Source of the DNA: Bacillus sp. REN3
GTDB taxonomy: Bacteria > Bacillota > Bacilli > Bacillales > Cytobacillaceae
Direction of reading: 5' to 3'
Length of the DNA: 47,110 nt
Assembly: GCF_017912555.1 (NCBI RefSeq)
Contig: NZ_JAERSD010000019.1
Coordinates: 38,761 to 85,870, forward strand
The notes beneath the pieces are model-generated. The model made no database searches. It was not told the DNA's origin and worked only from the letters and a program-made list of their open reading frames with translations. Positions 24,029 to 32,719 of the stretch are shown one piece after another. A program made the position numbers and the translations under genes. The first letter of the stretch is position 1; each line of letters opens with the position of its first letter.

Positions 24029-24673
24029 TTATCGGTATCGCTTGGCACCTATGTATCTGTCAGACCAATAAGAGTTTTCCAATGTCGAGGTGGTTACCCC
24101 TTTGGTAGAAGAACTGTGCATGAACTCATTGTTTCCCACGTACACTCCTGCATGGCTCGGCCCATTTCCTTCAAGGTTGAAGAAAACAATGTCGCCAACA
24201 GCTGGCGAACCAACTTTCTTTCCGTCGCCATACATTCCGGCAACCGTACGTTCCAGGCCGACTCCTGCACCTTCCCTGAAGATATAGTTCAAATAACCGC
24301 TGCAATCGAATCCATCAGGAGATTCCCCTCCCCATACATATGGAGTTCCTTCATATTTCTTCGCTGTTTTGACAATGGCTTCCTTGCTGAAGATACCCAA
24401 TGCCTTATATGTTTCTCTTCCTGTGACCCCATCCCCTTCAACACCGGCATCCTGCTGGAAATCCTTCACTGCCTCCGTTGTGTAAGGTCCATAATATTCA
24501 GTCGTTTGGCTGTATGTAAAATAACCTTTTTCCTTTAATGCCTCTTGAAGTTCCTGAACATCGCTATGCTGCATTTGCGGCTTCAAGGTCTGGTCCCCTA
24601 GCGCTGCGTGCCCGATTAATGGGTTGAGGACTACTGCCCCAGCAATCGCAATGCCAGCTGTCCATTTCTTCAT
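24029..24673 (-). CDS. Secreted NlpC/P60 peptidoglycan endopeptidase with PG-binding domain
   Basis: 214 residues. Signal peptide at 1-23 (ends GHAAL), PG_binding_1 domain (about 32-93; VQELQEALKEKGYF), then an NlpC/P60 domain (about 98-214). Catalytic C124 is in GFDCSGYL, with H174 (PSHAGVYVG) and H186 (FMHSSSTKG). Such enzymes cut the D-Glu-meso-DAP bond in stem peptides. ATG 24673 is used rather than the ATG at 24682, which abuts the GAAGGG site. Monocistronic with terminator at 23989. Confidence 0.94.
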   Translation of the reverse strand: MKKWTAGIAIAGAVVLNPLIGHAALGDQTLKPQMQHSDVQELQEALKEKGYFTYSQTTEYYGPYTTEAVKDFQQDAGVEGDGVTGRETYKALGIFSKEAIVKTAKKYEGTPYVWGGESPDGFDCSGYLNYIFREGAGVGLERTVAGMYGDGKKVGSPAVGDIVFFNLEGNGPSHAGVYVGNNEFMHSSSTKGVTTSTLENSYWSDRYIGAKRYR

Positions 24674-24727
24674 TGTATCCATCCCTTCTGCTATTGACTT
24701 CCAGTCTTATGCTAACAGGCAAATATG

Positions 24728-24919
24728 TCAGTGGGATTTTATAAGGATTAAATGGAGATAACAATTATCTACCTTAATGATCAAGGCAGGCATTTTCGGC
24801 AACAAAAATGCCCGAAACCTAAGGTTCCGAGCATTCAAGCCAACCAGGTCAATGAAAGGTTTCGGCCGCATGCTCTTAATGGTTTCCTGCAGGAATGAAT
24901 GCTCCTTAAGGAAACACAT
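24728..24919 (-). CDS. Possible small protein of unknown function
   Basis: 63 codons from an ATG 6 nt behind GGAGGG, basic and hydrophobic (MCFLKEHSFLQETIKSMRPK, ending LHLILIKSH). The frame contains hairpin-forming sequence (GGCATTTT with AAAATGCC; AACC with GGTT), which is more typical of a non-coding or regulatory RNA. No family is recognised. Apart from this the gap 24674-25046 holds nothing. Confidence 0.25.
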   Translation of the reverse strand: MCFLKEHSFLQETIKSMRPKPFIDLVGLNARNLRFRAFLLPKMPALIIKVDNCYLHLILIKSH

Positions 24920-25046
24920 GGAAAACCCTCCATGAAATTGAATAGGGAAAACCAAGTGCTAAAAGTGGCTTTTCACTATTCGATCCTTTTCTCTGTATCC
25001 AATCCTAAAATGTAAAAGGTGGGAATGCACTCAAGAGCGGATTGCT

Positions 25047-25427
25047 TCACTTCTTTTCCATGACAGCGAAGTAATTTTCTTCTTCATCGGCAAAGTTGAA
25101 AACGCGGCCTGACGGCATTTCGACAATTTCTCCGACAGTGATATCCTTGTCAGTCAGTTCTTTATGTAAATGATCAAGATTTTCCGTGAAGAACATTAAC
25201 GAAGGGGTATCAAGATTTAAGCCCGGCGACATTCTAGCCACAATCTCCTTGTTGTGCAGTACGATACTTGTTGCAGAATCCTTTGCCGGAGCAACTTCTA
25301 TCCATTTCATTTCGCCGTTTTCTCCTTCGGAAATCACACTGAAACCCAGCTTTTCTGTCCAGAACTTCACCGCTCCGTCCTGGTTCTCCACATACAGCAT
25401 AATTTGTCCAACCTTGCTGATCATCAT
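25047..25427 (-). CDS. VOC-family (glyoxalase-like) protein
   Basis: 126 residues, one VOC module with paired beta-alpha-beta-beta-beta units: SKVGQIMLYVENQDGAVKFW, then TEKLGFSVISE, and the second half PSLMFFTENLDHLHKEL to GRVFNFADEEENYFAVMEK. Single-module VOC proteins act as metal-dependent enzymes or ligand binders when dimeric. Candidate metal ligands are not obvious beyond Glu near the C-terminus. ATG 25427 (or 25424) follows AAGGAG. Substrate unknown. Confidence 0.88.
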   Translation of the reverse strand: MMISKVGQIMLYVENQDGAVKFWTEKLGFSVISEGENGEMKWIEVAPAKDSATSIVLHNKEIVARMSPGLNLDTPSLMFFTENLDHLHKELTDKDITVGEIVEMPSGRVFNFADEEENYFAVMEKK

Positions 25428-25549
25428 GATCACTCCTTACCGATTTGATTTAATAATAGCATCTTTAAATTTATTCTACTAGTCTGACTATTCAGTTTTT
25501 TATAAATTTCAACATGATATCTTTGTATTATAAATGGTAGGTATGGTAC

Positions 25550-25798
25550 ATGATCATTCTTGAACCGGAAGAAGAGTTTGTCCTGGTAACGCAAAACGAC
25601 CATGCAAAAATCTCCGGCGAAGCCGCTGAATGCTGGAAGGATGAGTTTTTTACGGATTGGACAGGAAAAAGGAAGTTGTCCTTGCGGTGCGGGAGCATGA
25701 CCGCTGCTGGACGATTCCCTGGGTATCCCCCATAACCCAACAGCTATGGCTTTTTCCTCCTAGTTCATTGGGTCAATCTCATAATTGATTCAATCTCA
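25550..25798 (+). pseudogene. DUF3891 protein remnant
   Basis: It starts MIILEPEEEFVLVTQNDHAK, ISGEAAECWKDEFF, typical of DUF3891 N-termini. Near 25660-25670 the frame shifts, and the continuation EVVLAVREHDRCWTIPW is the expected next DUF3891 motif (EHDR-G-W). It then runs into unrelated sequence and stops at 25796-25798. Full-length relatives are over 200 residues, so about two thirds is missing. Confidence 0.7.
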
Positions 25799-25965
25799 TT
25801 TTTTAAAATGGATGATTTGAAGGCTTTCAGTGTTCACCCACATTACTGGCTTCTGATAGCTTCAGAGTTTCCAAAAGCATAAGATTGAAAGGCAATAATC
25901 CCCCACTTCCTCCTTCAATTCGGCAATCCAAGTCCATGATGGTTTTGGTGTTAACTGTGGAAAAG

Positions 25966-27458
25966 CTAAGGTTTAACCTTCAGTTCAACCCATGACTCAC
26001 TCTGTTCGAGTTTGCCAGCCAATCTTAACAAAAGATCTTCCCGCCCTCGCCCTGCCATGAACTGAACGCCGCACGGCAGCCCCTCCTCTGTGAGGTGGAG
26101 TGGTACGGACATGGCTGGCTGTCCAGTCAAATTGGCAAGCTGTGTAAACGGAGTCCTTTCCAGGCTCTTTTCAGCCAGCTGGCCGACGATTCTGCTTTTT
26201 TCAATAAAGCTCCAGCATTTGCTTTCCCGGCAAGCTCAATCAGCCACTTTTCCAGCCCGCCAGGCTCCAGTTCGCCTATTTTTGCGGGAGGAAAAGCTGT
26301 TGCTGGTGAAAGATAAAAATCGTATGTCTCGTGAAAAGCTTCCATCTGGAAGGCCGCTTTGTCCCATTCCCTGAGGCTCATTACAAACTCACCGGCTGAA
26401 GTGGCCTTACCCAGGAGACCCAGTACCCAGGTGGCTGGTTCCACGTCGCCGAACTTCGCCTTTCTTCCCAGCACTTCTTCCAGTGATTCTAGCGAGGCTG
26501 CTACCTCGCCAAAGTATAATGTCATATAGCTGTTGGCAATTTTCCTTCCATTAACCGGTGCTTCCACCTCTTCAACCTCGCAGCCTTCCTTTTCCAGGAA
26601 CCGCGCGGTCTTCAGAACTGCCTTCCTGCATTCTGGATGGACTTCGGTTCCAAGCGGGGATGAGGTTGTAAAAGCAATGCGGGCCGACTTTCCTAAAGGT
26701 TTCCTCATTTCTTCAAGGAAGGAACCGGGGAAATGCGGGGTATGAAAAGCGCCACCTTTCTCATATCCTGCAATTGCATCAAGCATGGCAGCGCTATCGC
26801 GAACAGTCCTGGTGAGTACATGGTCAACCGAAGCGCCTTGCCAGTGGCGTCCGAATCTTGGGCCAGCTGGAACCCTGCCCCTTGTCGGCTTCAAACCAAA
26901 CAAACCGCAATAGGCCGCTGGGATCCTGATTGAGCCACCGCCGTCATTCGCACCCGCAATAGGTACCATTCCAGCGGCAACCGCAGCCGCTGAACCTCCG
27001 CTTGAACCACCGGGAGTATGTCCAGTATTCCACGGATTCCTGGTCGGGCCATGTAATATTGGCTCAGTGATTCCCATCAAGGCAAATTCCGGAACATTCG
27101 TCTGCCCGAGGATTAAGCTCCCGGTTTTCCGGATTCTCTTTACATATTCCGAATCAGATCCAGCTCGATAATTCCTCATTGCCCTCGATCCAGCCGTCAT
27201 CGGTTCTCCTTCGATTTCCTGCCCGATATCTTTCAGGAGCATGGGCACACCGGCGAATGTCCCTGTTCCATCAACACAATCCGCTGTTTCCATTGCCTTT
27301 TCATATATGGTGTGGATCACAGCGTTCAACCGGGGATTGATTTCTTCAATTCGCTGAATGGACGCCTTAATCAGTTCGCGAGGATGAATTTCCTTCCTCT
27401 TGACCAATTCAGCCAACCCAAGGCCATCAAACCTGCTTAATACATCCGATGTCATCAT
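25966..27458 (-). pseudogene. Amidase-signature family enzyme, interrupted by a frameshift in an A6 run
   Basis: The main frame carries the amidase Ser-Ser-Lys core: Lys in MLLKDIGQEIEGEPMTAGS, and PGGSSGGSAAAVAAGM with the cis-Ser and nucleophile Ser in GANDGGGSIRIPA. It ends at LHSLPI (26127). The proper C-terminus reads in the next frame: RIVGQLAEKSLERTPFTQLA, NLTGQPAMSVPLH, CGVQFMAGRGREDLLLRLAG, stopping at 25966. The break falls in six T at 26196-26201 (A6 in the coding strand); one extra A restores about 497 residues, the normal family size. It hydrolyses amide bonds of unknown substrate. It may be a true null allele, slippage-rescued, or a homopolymer error. ATG follows GAGGGGTAATAG. 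Confidence 0.85.
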
Positions 27459-27740
27459 CTATTACCCCTCTCATTCCATTTTAATATGTAATTCGCCTGG
27501 ATCGGGAGAAATCCTTTTTAAAAGCAATATGGCATTTTTTTGCCCAGCCTATCAGTCATCATTTCCGTAACCCAGATGACAACCTCATTTTTCCGGATCA
27601 CCATAGTTAAAAGGAATCGTAAACATGGACCAACAATAAAAACCGACAGCAGTAAGAAAATTTTAAAAAACCGGTTCATTGGTCTTGAAACAGGCACTGC
27701 TCTTCATAATTTCAAAGCTTGTTATGATTGCTCAAGTAAT

Positions 27741-27772
27741 CAAAAGAGCCCAAATCATCTGGGATTTGGGCT
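27741..27772 (-). terminator. Rho-independent terminator of the SsuABC-type operon
   Basis: On the minus strand AGCCCAAAT, 8-nt loop, ATTTGGGCT, then CTTTT. It is about 60 bp after the substrate-binding-protein stop. The remaining gap 27459-27740 has nothing recognisable. Confidence 0.88.
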
Positions 27773-27833
27773 GACAGCCGATCACTTATTTGGTTGTTTC
27801 ACGAAACGGGATGATATGGTACCTGCCGGGTAA

Positions 27834-28847
27834 TTATCTCTTAATAAATTGAGGGTCGATCAAAGCATCAAAATCCGGCTTTTCCTTAAGAAAATGAAGA
27901 TCAAAAGAGGATTCAGCAAACTGCTGGATGACCTCCTTGTTGACTTCCTCAGTGAATCGGAGGTTCTTCCATGCATTGTCGACTATGTCTTTCTCAAGTT
28001 CCTGCTTTGTGATGTCCTTAATGTCCTTAATGGTGATTTCTTTTGCTTCCTCCGGATTTTCAGCGATGAATTCGATCGCTTGCTGCTGAGCTTTGACAAT
28101 TTTAGCAATGATCTCCTTTTCAGCATCCATTTTCTTGCTGCTAGTCACTAAAATCGTGTTCGGCAATGTTTTTCCGTAAGAAATCTGGCTACTGTCAACG
28201 ATCACTTTCGCGCCGGCCTTTTTCACCAATTGAGTCGCCCATGGTTCAGGGACAGCAGCAAGATCGACTTTCCCTGATTCGAACATACTCGCGTACTGAG
28301 CTGGGTTCCCGGTCACATGCTTCATCGTTCCGCCAATCCTCGCTGATGTAATTCCCAATTCTTTTAGGAATGTTTCCATTTGGACATCGTGCGTGCAGCC
28401 TACGCCAGGCGTGATGAATGTTTTTCCGTTGAAATCCTCAACCGAATCGATCCCGCTTTTCTTGCTAGCAACAATCGCGGTGCCGCCAGAGGAAGCACCG
28501 GCAATGATTTTCACATCGGCGCCATTGGTAAAGTTATTCATGACAGGCCCCGGACCAACCAGCCCGGCATCAATGTCACCAGTCTTAAGCGCGGTCATGA
28601 AAGCCCCGCCATCAGGGAACGTCTTGTACTCGACTTTGACTTCCTTCCCTAATTCCTTTCCGTAGTAGCCTTTTTCTTTCGCGACCATTGCCGGAGCGTG
28701 ATCGATATTAGGGAAATAGCCGATTACAACCTTTTTTCCTGCTTCACTGGATCCTGAACCGCTGCCCTTGTCGATCGTTCCGCAGCCAGCAAGCAATCCC
28801 ACACCCAGTAATAATGAAAGGCCAAGCATTTTTGTCTTCGTATTCAT
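27834..28847 (-). CDS. ssuA: ABC transporter substrate-binding lipoprotein (SsuA/TauA/NrtA family)
   Basis: 337 residues. Lipobox LLAGC (Cys22) followed by a Gly/Ser-rich tether. The NMT1/SsuA-type fold is shown by VVIGYFPNIDHAPAMVAKEK, GDIDAGLVGPGPVMNNF, PGVGCTHDVQMETFLKELG and VPEPWATQLV. This family binds sulfonates, taurine, nitrate or related small anions; the exact ligand is not decidable. ATG follows AAGGAGG. It is third gene of an ATPase-permease-binding protein operon on the minus strand. Sulfonate uptake would fit with the sulfur-linked operon at 16423-19079, but this is only suggestive. Confidence 0.88.
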   Translation of the reverse strand: MNTKTKMLGLSLLLGVGLLAGCGTIDKGSGSGSSEAGKKVVIGYFPNIDHAPAMVAKEKGYYGKELGKEVKVEYKTFPDGGAFMTALKTGDIDAGLVGPGPVMNNFTNGADVKIIAGASSGGTAIVASKKSGIDSVEDFNGKTFITPGVGCTHDVQMETFLKELGITSARIGGTMKHVTGNPAQYASMFESGKVDLAAVPEPWATQLVKKAGAKVIVDSSQISYGKTLPNTILVTSSKKMDAEKEIIAKIVKAQQQAIEFIAENPEEAKEITIKDIKDITKQELEKDIVDNAWKNLRFTEEVNKEVIQQFAESSFDLHFLKEKPDFDALIDPQFIKR

Positions 28848-28859
28848 CCCGTATCCTCC

Positions 28860-29615
28860 TTAGTTTTCCAGTCCCCAGCGGCGGATGACGCTTTGCTCGA
28901 TCCGCTGGAAGAGAATCATATCGACGATCGTCCCAATCAATCCAATGATGATCATGATTCCGATCACCATGCTCATATTCCCAAAATCTGATGCGTACTT
29001 CAGTGTGTATCCCAGTCCTGGTCCGGTGCTTAGGATCTCCCCCGCCATTAGGGCTCGCCATGCAAATGCCCAGCCTAGCCTGGCCCCTGTCACCGCATAT
29101 GGAATGGATGCCGGGATTATGACTTTGAAAAACAGGTCCATCCCTGTGGAGCCCATTGTCTGTGCAGCCTTTATATAAAGAGGTGGTACATTCTTGATGC
29201 CAATCCTCATATTGATGGTCATCACAAGGGTCGCGCCAAGGATGACGATGAAAATCACCGCACTTTCATCCAGCCCAAACCACATGATGGCGATGGGCAG
29301 CCATACAATACTAGGAACACTTTGCAGTGCAAGTACCAATGTCCCAAGTGTTTCGTCTGCCGTTTTATTTTTTGCCAGCAAGACCCCAAGGCCACCCCCG
29401 ATGACAATCGCAAGGCTCAGTCCAATCGCCAGCCTCCTGAAGCTTGCCAGGATGTCATGGATCAACGTTTTATCAGCAAACCCCTGGACGACCGCTTCAT
29501 AAACATCCGTCGGCGCCGGCATGAGAGATGGAGAAACACTGAAGATTGTTACTGCGCCCTGCCACATGACTATCAGCAACAAAAAAAAGATCAGTCTTTT
29601 AATTGTTTGAAGCAT
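28860..29615 (-). CDS. ssuC: ABC transporter permease (SsuC/TauC family)
   Basis: 251 residues with six transmembrane helices of the BPD_transp_1 fold. The EAA-type coupling loop is YIKAAQTMGSTGMDLFFKVI, IPASIPYAVTGARLG. Its start overlaps the ATPase gene by 17 bp, so the two are translationally coupled. 12 bp separate its stop from the binding-protein start. It forms the membrane channel as a homodimer with the adjacent ATPase. Substrate class as for the binding protein. Confidence 0.92.
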   Translation of the reverse strand: MLQTIKRLIFFLLLIVMWQGAVTIFSVSPSLMPAPTDVYEAVVQGFADKTLIHDILASFRRLAIGLSLAIVIGGGLGVLLAKNKTADETLGTLVLALQSVPSIVWLPIAIMWFGLDESAVIFIVILGATLVMTINMRIGIKNVPPLYIKAAQTMGSTGMDLFFKVIIPASIPYAVTGARLGWAFAWRALMAGEILSTGPGLGYTLKYASDFGNMSMVIGIMIIIGLIGTIVDMILFQRIEQSVIRRWGLEN

Positions 29616-30396
29616 ATGCCAGTTCCTCTCCCTCGACCTTGTCTATTTCCGTTTGCAGTAATCCCATGATTCTTTTTTCCAATTTCGCAGCATCCTGCGG
29701 GTACGGAGCTCGCGGCCTTGGAATCCGGACATGGATTTCCTCAAGTACAACCCCAGGTCTTGTTCCCATGACAATGATTCGATCTGATAGCTTGATTGAC
29801 TCGTTGATGCTGTGGGTCACGAACAGGACCGTTTTTTTTGTTTCAAGCCATATTTTCTCAAGCTCGACGTGAAGCCTGGAGCGCGTCTGCTCATCAAGCG
29901 CCCCGAATGGTTCATCCATCAGCAGAACCTTGGGATTCATCGAAAGCGCCCTGGCGAGAGCAACACGCTGCTGCATCCCGCCTGATAATTCATGTGGTGA
30001 ATGCTTCGTGTAATTGCTCAGCTGCACCATTTTCAAAAACCGATGGGCAATTTCCTTCGCATCAGCCTTTCTCATTTCTTTGCGGAGCGGGAACATCACA
30101 TTCTCCTCAACGGTCATCCACGGGAACAAAGCAGCTTGTTGAAAGACCATTCCTCTTTCTTTCCCTGGTTTAGTGATTGGTGTTCCATTGAGTAAAACCT
30201 CCCCGCATGAAGGTTTTGCCAACCCGGCGACAATCGAAAGCAAAGTAGATTTTCCGCATCCTGAGGGACCAAGGATGGAAACAAACTCACCTTCTTCAAT
30301 ATCAAGATTAATATTCGAGAGAACCAGACTGACTGTCTTTTGATTCGTAAATTCTTTATTGACATTCTGAATCTGTAAAAACACACTATCACCCAC
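29599..30396 (-). CDS. ssuB: ABC transporter ATP-binding protein (SsuB/TauB family)
   Basis: 265 residues. Walker A GPSGCGKST (43-51), Q-loop around MVFQQAALFPWMTV, signature LSGGMQQRVALARAL, Walker B LLMDEPFGALDEQTR and the H-loop VLFVTHSINESI are all intact. This is the nitrate/sulfonate/taurine ATPase subfamily. The start is GTG 30396 or a GTG four codons further in; the ribosome binding site is weak. First gene of the operon. The upstream gap 30397-30846 contains no other gene; its TATAATATTTGTCGG-like AT-rich stretch near 30410-30425 may hold the operon promoter. Confidence 0.94.
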   Translation of the reverse strand: MGDSVFLQIQNVNKEFTNQKTVSLVLSNINLDIEEGEFVSILGPSGCGKSTLLSIVAGLAKPSCGEVLLNGTPITKPGKERGMVFQQAALFPWMTVEENVMFPLRKEMRKADAKEIAHRFLKMVQLSNYTKHSPHELSGGMQQRVALARALSMNPKVLLMDEPFGALDEQTRSRLHVELEKIWLETKKTVLFVTHSINESIKLSDRIIVMGTRPGVVLEEIHVRIPRPRAPYPQDAAKLEKRIMGLLQTEIDKVEGEELAYASNN

Positions 30397-30846
30397 TTAA
30401 CCTATAATTCTTATAATATTTGTCGGAATTAATGTATTCATTATCTTATGCCATGAATGGAGGAAAAGTCAACTATTTTCAAAAAATTCCCGCTTGTTTA
30501 AATCCGCCTGTTTTCTCTTACTGGACATCTCTGCTCAAGATAAATTATTTGCTGGCAGTACAGGAAACTATTTAAACAGAAGGTTTTCCCCTTTTTAAAT
30601 AACCTTTAGCCTCTCCAGGTCTTAAAGGAACCCATGAATACGCTAGGAGAATTGGTACGATCTATTAAATTCTTCTAATATGATTCAGAAAACAACAATC
30701 ATTTTAGAGAACGAGGTTTGTTTTTTCATTCTCCATGAAACTTTTCGCATGAAAATTCCGACAAATATAAAGAATTGGTTGATGATGGAAAAATCCTTTG
30801 GTACGCTAGTGATTGGAAATTATTACTAGCGAATAGGAGGCTGGAT

Positions 30847-31383
30847 ATGAAGAGAAGGTTCTTTCTACTCATGATGCTCATAGCCATCATAGCTGCACCT
30901 GGATTGTACGCACCCAAAGCGTATGCAGGATGTGTAAATGGAGGAGCGGATTATATCGATAATGACAACAATGCTTACAATTCACCTGACAATCCCTATG
31001 CTGGTCCATGGGAGTATAAGACTTCCTCCAATTCCTACCGGGGAGATCACAGGTATATGCCATATGCTCCGGTGGACGGCAAAATATATGAGTATGATTG
31101 GAAATTTCCGAGTTGCAGCGGATTATACGGAAAGGTCTCGGTCTATATATGGGACACAAAATTCAGCAATGAAAAAGCCGATTATCGGATCATTTGGTAC
31201 GGTTCAGGAACCAATGATGTAACCATGAGGGCATACTTAAACCAGCGGACCGCGCCGGGCGGATGGAATTATGTAGGAAAAACAAGCAAGGCAAAGACAG
31301 GTATACTTGCCCTTGTAGTCACCTCTAATGCATTGGGAGGCACAGGGGCAGATGGTGCGAGAATCCTATACAGTACATACTAA
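30847..31383 (+). CDS. Secreted protein with golvesin/Xly-CBD-like beta-sandwich domain
   Basis: 178 residues. Signal peptide at 1-27 (FFLLMMLIAIIAAPGLYAPK, cleavage after AYA). The mature part is Tyr/Trp/Gly/Asn-rich; residues about 75-178 (YGKVSVYIWDTKFSNEKADY, RAYLNQRTAPGGWNYVGKT, GADGARILYS) follow the strand pattern of golvesin C-terminal or carbohydrate-binding-like domains. Two Cys may form a disulfide. ATG 30847 is 6 nt after TAGGAGG. A second exported protein gene follows after 12 bp, so they form an operon. Domain assignment by pattern only. Confidence 0.65.
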   Translation: MKRRFFLLMMLIAIIAAPGLYAPKAYAGCVNGGADYIDNDNNAYNSPDNPYAGPWEYKTSSNSYRGDHRYMPYAPVDGKIYEYDWKFPSCSGLYGKVSVYIWDTKFSNEKADYRIIWYGSGTNDVTMRAYLNQRTAPGGWNYVGKTSKAKTGILALVVTSNALGGTGADGARILYSTY

Positions 31384-31395
31384 GGAGGAAGTTCT

Positions 31396-32286
31396 ATGCG
31401 AAAGGTGATTGCAGGGGCGGCGCTTGTCTGCTCCATCGGAATTGCTGGAATCCTTGTTTCCACAGAAATGAGCGAAACGGATGATCCCTCCAGACCAGCT
31501 GAAAAAAAGCAAGTCGAACCGTCCGTCGCCAAAGTAAACGCAGCCAAAGTAAAAGAGACCATCTATCCATTGAACATCACGAATCAACAAGAAGTCCAGG
31601 AACGGATGCTGAACAGTTATCACTTTTTCGATACAGTGAAGGGCAGCTTCCATTTTACATCCAACGACGTCGGGTATGACTATACGGTCAAATATCAATT
31701 GAAATGGAAGGACAAAAAAGTCCAATACCATGTAAAAACAACTGATCTGAAAAAACAAACAACCGAAGAACAATCCTATGCAAATGGGGAGACAACCATT
31801 CTCTACACGAATGACAAGATATTTGAAAAAATAAAACAGGACATCAGGGATAAGGGAGAATTCCTGGAAACGGAAAAAGCTATCGTGAAAAATAGCGATG
31901 GCAGCAAAGAATACCATTACCCGGAGACCGATTTAAACCTTGGGATGGCGGAAAATTCGCTACATGCAAAAGAAATCGCCCTCGGGTTCCTGGAGGATTA
32001 CAGCCTTTGGAAGGTACGCGGAACGGAGAAGATGCTTAGCCGGAATGCTGTCGTGATCGATGGCACATTCTCTCCCTATTACCAGGAGAAACTGCATGCT
32101 AAAACCTTTACGCTCTGGATGGACGAAAATACAGGCATTATACTGAAATCTGAAACCTATACTGAAGCTGGCGAGGTAGTCGACCGACTGGAAACAACAG
32201 ATTTTAAAATCAGAAACGAGTTTGAAGTGGAAACCCCAAAGATTCCGGCTGACTTTGCGGAATATTCGCCAGGTCATCCTTCCTGA
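31396..32286 (+). CDS. Exported membrane-anchored protein, RseB/LolA-like
   Basis: 296 residues. One N-terminal hydrophobic helix (about 4-23), then a charged linker and a large extracytoplasmic beta domain. GSFHFTSNDVGYDYTVKYQL and the late FTLWMDENTGIILKSETY strand pair recall the LolA/RseB (MucB) open-barrel fold, which binds lipids or senses envelope state. The ATG is 7 nt after AAGGAGG, 12 bp downstream of the secreted protein at 30847, so the two gene products probably act together at the envelope. No lipobox. Fold assignment is tentative. Confidence 0.65.
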   Translation: MRKVIAGAALVCSIGIAGILVSTEMSETDDPSRPAEKKQVEPSVAKVNAAKVKETIYPLNITNQQEVQERMLNSYHFFDTVKGSFHFTSNDVGYDYTVKYQLKWKDKKVQYHVKTTDLKKQTTEEQSYANGETTILYTNDKIFEKIKQDIRDKGEFLETEKAIVKNSDGSKEYHYPETDLNLGMAENSLHAKEIALGFLEDYSLWKVRGTEKMLSRNAVVIDGTFSPYYQEKLHAKTFTLWMDENTGIILKSETYTEAGEVVDRLETTDFKIRNEFEVETPKIPADFAEYSPGHPS

Positions 32287-32307
32287 AACGCTGGAACTTG
32301 AATATTT

Positions 32308-32601
32308 TTGAGAATTTTATCCATCTCCCCTGTCATCCTGTATGACCAGCAACACCCAACAGATCTGTTAAACACGTTGCGAGTGTATCTCGGAAACATC
32401 AATTCCAAGCAACTGGCTGCCAAACAACTCTACATACACCGGCAAACCATTTACCAGCGGTTTGAGAAATTGAAAGAGTTGCTTGGTGAAGATTTCATGC
32501 ATTAAGAGAACCGCCTGAACATCGAGCTTGCGATAAAGGCTTATGACCTGACAAATATAAATCGAGAGGAGAACCTATCCATAAATAAGGGAGGCCGCTA
32601 G
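32308..32601 (+). pseudogene. PucR-type regulator C-terminal remnant
   Basis: LLNTLRVYLGNINSKQLAAK and QLYIHRQTIYQRFEKLKELL are the PucR C-terminal HTH (HTH_30) consensus. A TAA (32503-32505) interrupts the usual ending; the same frame continues ENRLNIELAIKAYDL, which matches the family's C-terminus. At least 300 upstream residues are gone. It is a 5'-truncated dead fragment lying just before the minisatellite. Confidence 0.75.
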
Positions 32602-32719
32602 TATTTTTTTAAGTGAATATGAAAATAACCGTGCTTTCTTACATTTTTTGGAAAAAGCACATTTTTTTTATCTCCTATGACCGTTCTCTCAACTTTAAGC
32701 ATCCTGCTTAAACCTTCCA

